Shown here piece by piece: positions 62,859 through 64,000 of a stretch of 64,000 bases of DNA. This DNA comes from Arthrobacter dokdonellae (GTDB lineage Bacteria > Actinomycetota > Actinomycetes > Actinomycetales > Micrococcaceae). Position 1 is the stretch's first letter. Each line of letters opens with the position of its first letter. Location: positions 1,178,001 through 1,242,000 of the forward strand of contig NZ_CP029642.1 in the NCBI RefSeq assembly GCF_003268655.1, in the 5' to 3' direction. The translations under genes were made by a program, and so were the position numbers. The notes under the pieces are model-generated. The model was not told the origin of the DNA. It did no database searches and was given only the letters and a program-made list of their open reading frames with translations.

Positions 62859-64000
62859 GTGCATAAAACACAACCATCAATCAAAGTCCGTCATCTCGTT
62901 GCTACATGGCCTTCCGATGCTCCTCGCGGTGCCGTGAGCGCGTTTTGTAAACAACATAATGTCTCCCGGGCCTGGTTCTACCAGGTCCGGGCGGCAGCCC
63001 AAGCGCTCGGCCCGGTCAAGGCGTTGGAGAAGAGGCCTCCGATCGCGTTGCGGCATCCGAAAACCACTCCCGCTTCCATGGTCGATCTGCTGCTGGGAAC
63101 CCGCGAGGAGTTGGAGAAGGCCGGCTTTGATGCCGGCCCGCTCTCAGTGATCGCCAAGTTGCGCCGACAGGGCTTCCAACCGCCCTCCAGGGCGACTGTG
63201 GCCAGGATCTTCACCCGTGCCGGCGTCGTGGTGCCGGAGCCGAAGAAGAAGCCCCGCAGCGCCTATATCCGGTTCGTCTATCCGCAGCCGAATGCGTGCT
63301 GGCAGATTGACGCCACCGAGTGGGTGCTGGCGTGCGGGACGAAGGTCACGATCTTCCAACTCATCGACGACCATTCACGGCTGGCCCTGGCCTCGTTGGC
63401 TGCTTCCGGGGAAACCAGCGAGGCCGCGATCAGGGTCGTGACAACCTCGATTGACCGACACGGGGTACCCCAGCGCTTCCTCAGTGACAACGGCGCGGCT
63501 CTTAACCCGACACGGCTGGGCAGGCGCGGGGAACTGGTGGAATTCCTGAAGGCCCGGGGCGTGGAACCCATCACCGGAAAACCCTACAAACCCACTACCC
63601 AGGGCAAGAACGAGCGGTTCCATCAAACCCTGCACCGGTACCTGAAGCAGCAGCCACCAGCCACCACGCTGGAGGTCCTGCAAACCCAGATCGATGCCTT
63701 CGACCGGTACTACAACACCGAACGTGAACACCAGGCCCTGAAGCCGGGTATGACACCGCAGGAAGCCTGGAACGCCACACCCAAGGCCCCGGCACCCGGC
63801 CCGCCGGAACCAGAAGAACCCACGGTAGGGGCAGAGCGGTTCAGCGGCCAGCGTCGTGTCGGACGAGACGGCAATGTCACCGTCTTGGGGACGCATTTCA
63901 AGATGGGCAAGAAATACATCGGCACCACCGTGAACATCATTCACGACGACACCGACATCATGTTCTTCGACAGCCTTGGCTCAGAAATTATCAGCCACCC
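62859..64000 (+). CDS. DDE transposase of an IS481-like insertion sequence (partial, runs off right edge)
   Basis: About 380 residues are visible. The N-terminus has a helix-turn-helix (APRGAVSAFCKQHNVSRAWF) and a second DNA-binding part. The integrase-core DDE residues are present: Asp in CWQIDATEWVL, Asp in RFLSDNGAAL, and Glu in TQGKNERFHQTLHRYL. A basic C-terminal part after PEPEEPTVGAERF continues to the edge without a stop. GTG 62859 is the most natural start; GTG 62934 would lose part of the HTH. The frame is intact in the window, so the element may be active. IS481/IS3-group assignment is from the rve-type core. Confidence 0.85.
   Translation, partial: MHKTQPSIKVRHLVATWPSDAPRGAVSAFCKQHNVSRAWFYQVRAAAQALGPVKALEKRPPIALRHPKTTPASMVDLLLGTREELEKAGFDAGPLSVIAKLRRQGFQPPSRATVARIFTRAGVVVPEPKKKPRSAYIRFVYPQPNACWQIDATEWVLACGTKVTIFQLIDDHSRLALASLAASGETSEAAIRVVTTSIDRHGVPQRFLSDNGAALNPTRLGRRGELVEFLKARGVEPITGKPYKPTTQGKNERFHQTLHRYLKQQPPATTLEVLQTQIDAFDRYYNTEREHQALKPGMTPQEAWNATPKAPAPGPPEPEEPTVGAERFSGQRRVGRDGNVTVLGTHFKMGKKYIGTTVNIIHDDTDIMFFDSLGSEIISH

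Overview
The window is about 64 kb of high-GC DNA with the codon bias, start-codon use (many GTG/TTG starts) and gene order of an actinobacterium of the Arthrobacter/Micrococcaceae type. Supporting signs are an IdeR/DtxR regulator with every metal ligand in place, a lone groEL with a Gly-Met tail under a CIRCE operator, a WXG100 protein, DUF3263, DUF3027 and DUF6457 proteins, a bacterial XPB-type helicase pair, and two c-di-AMP (ydaO-type) riboswitches in front of secreted cell-wall hydrolases. The taxonomic call is an inference from these families; no rRNA is present.

Layout. 1-13.6 kb is housekeeping: an FtsX/MacB-like permease (cut by the left edge), a FemX-like ligase, a ThrE-like exporter, a siderophore-interacting reductase with a possible iron box, uracil-DNA glycosylase, DUF3263 and LytR_C proteins, a TM2 protein, groEL, an RNase H-DUF4440 fusion, a WXG100 protein and a two-component pair.

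13.7-39.3 kb is a catabolic island for sulfated glycosaminoglycan-like polymers. It holds three PL8 lyases with Tat-type signals (one of hyaluronate/chondroitin-AC type and two tandem chondroitinase-ABC-like paralogs), four sulfatases without signal peptides (one broken by a frameshift), a GH29 alpha-L-fucosidase, a DUF2264 protein, a Gfo/Idh oxidoreductase, a xylose-isomerase-like TIM barrel, a three-gene sugar ABC importer without its own ATPase, and a GntR-HTH/LacI-type regulator. The simplest model is secreted lyases cutting the polymer, the ABC system importing unsaturated, possibly sulfated and fucosylated oligosaccharides, and intracellular sulfatases, fucosidase and the DUF2264 protein dismantling them. 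No recognisable GH88/GH105 unsaturated glucuronidase is present, which makes the DUF2264 protein the most interesting candidate.

39.4-62.7 kb returns to core genes: a methyltransferase, the XPB-like helicase and its partner, a cold-shock protein, DUF3027, serC, ideR, the two riboswitch-controlled wall hydrolases, a molybdenum-cofactor/formate-dehydrogenase module (mobA, DUF6457, moeA, an alpha/beta hydrolase, fdhF-like, fdhD), a polar amino-acid (probably cystine) ABC importer, and an ABC exporter. The right edge is an insertion sequence whose DDE transposase runs out of the window.

Dispersed repeats mark several gene ends. The clearest is a palindrome plus 31-bp tandem unit lying between convergent genes at 3.8 kb and again at 54.7 kb, with a decayed relative at 51.4 kb. 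The two chondroitinase-ABC-like genes share an almost identical stretch of about 0.94 kb that points to recent gene conversion.
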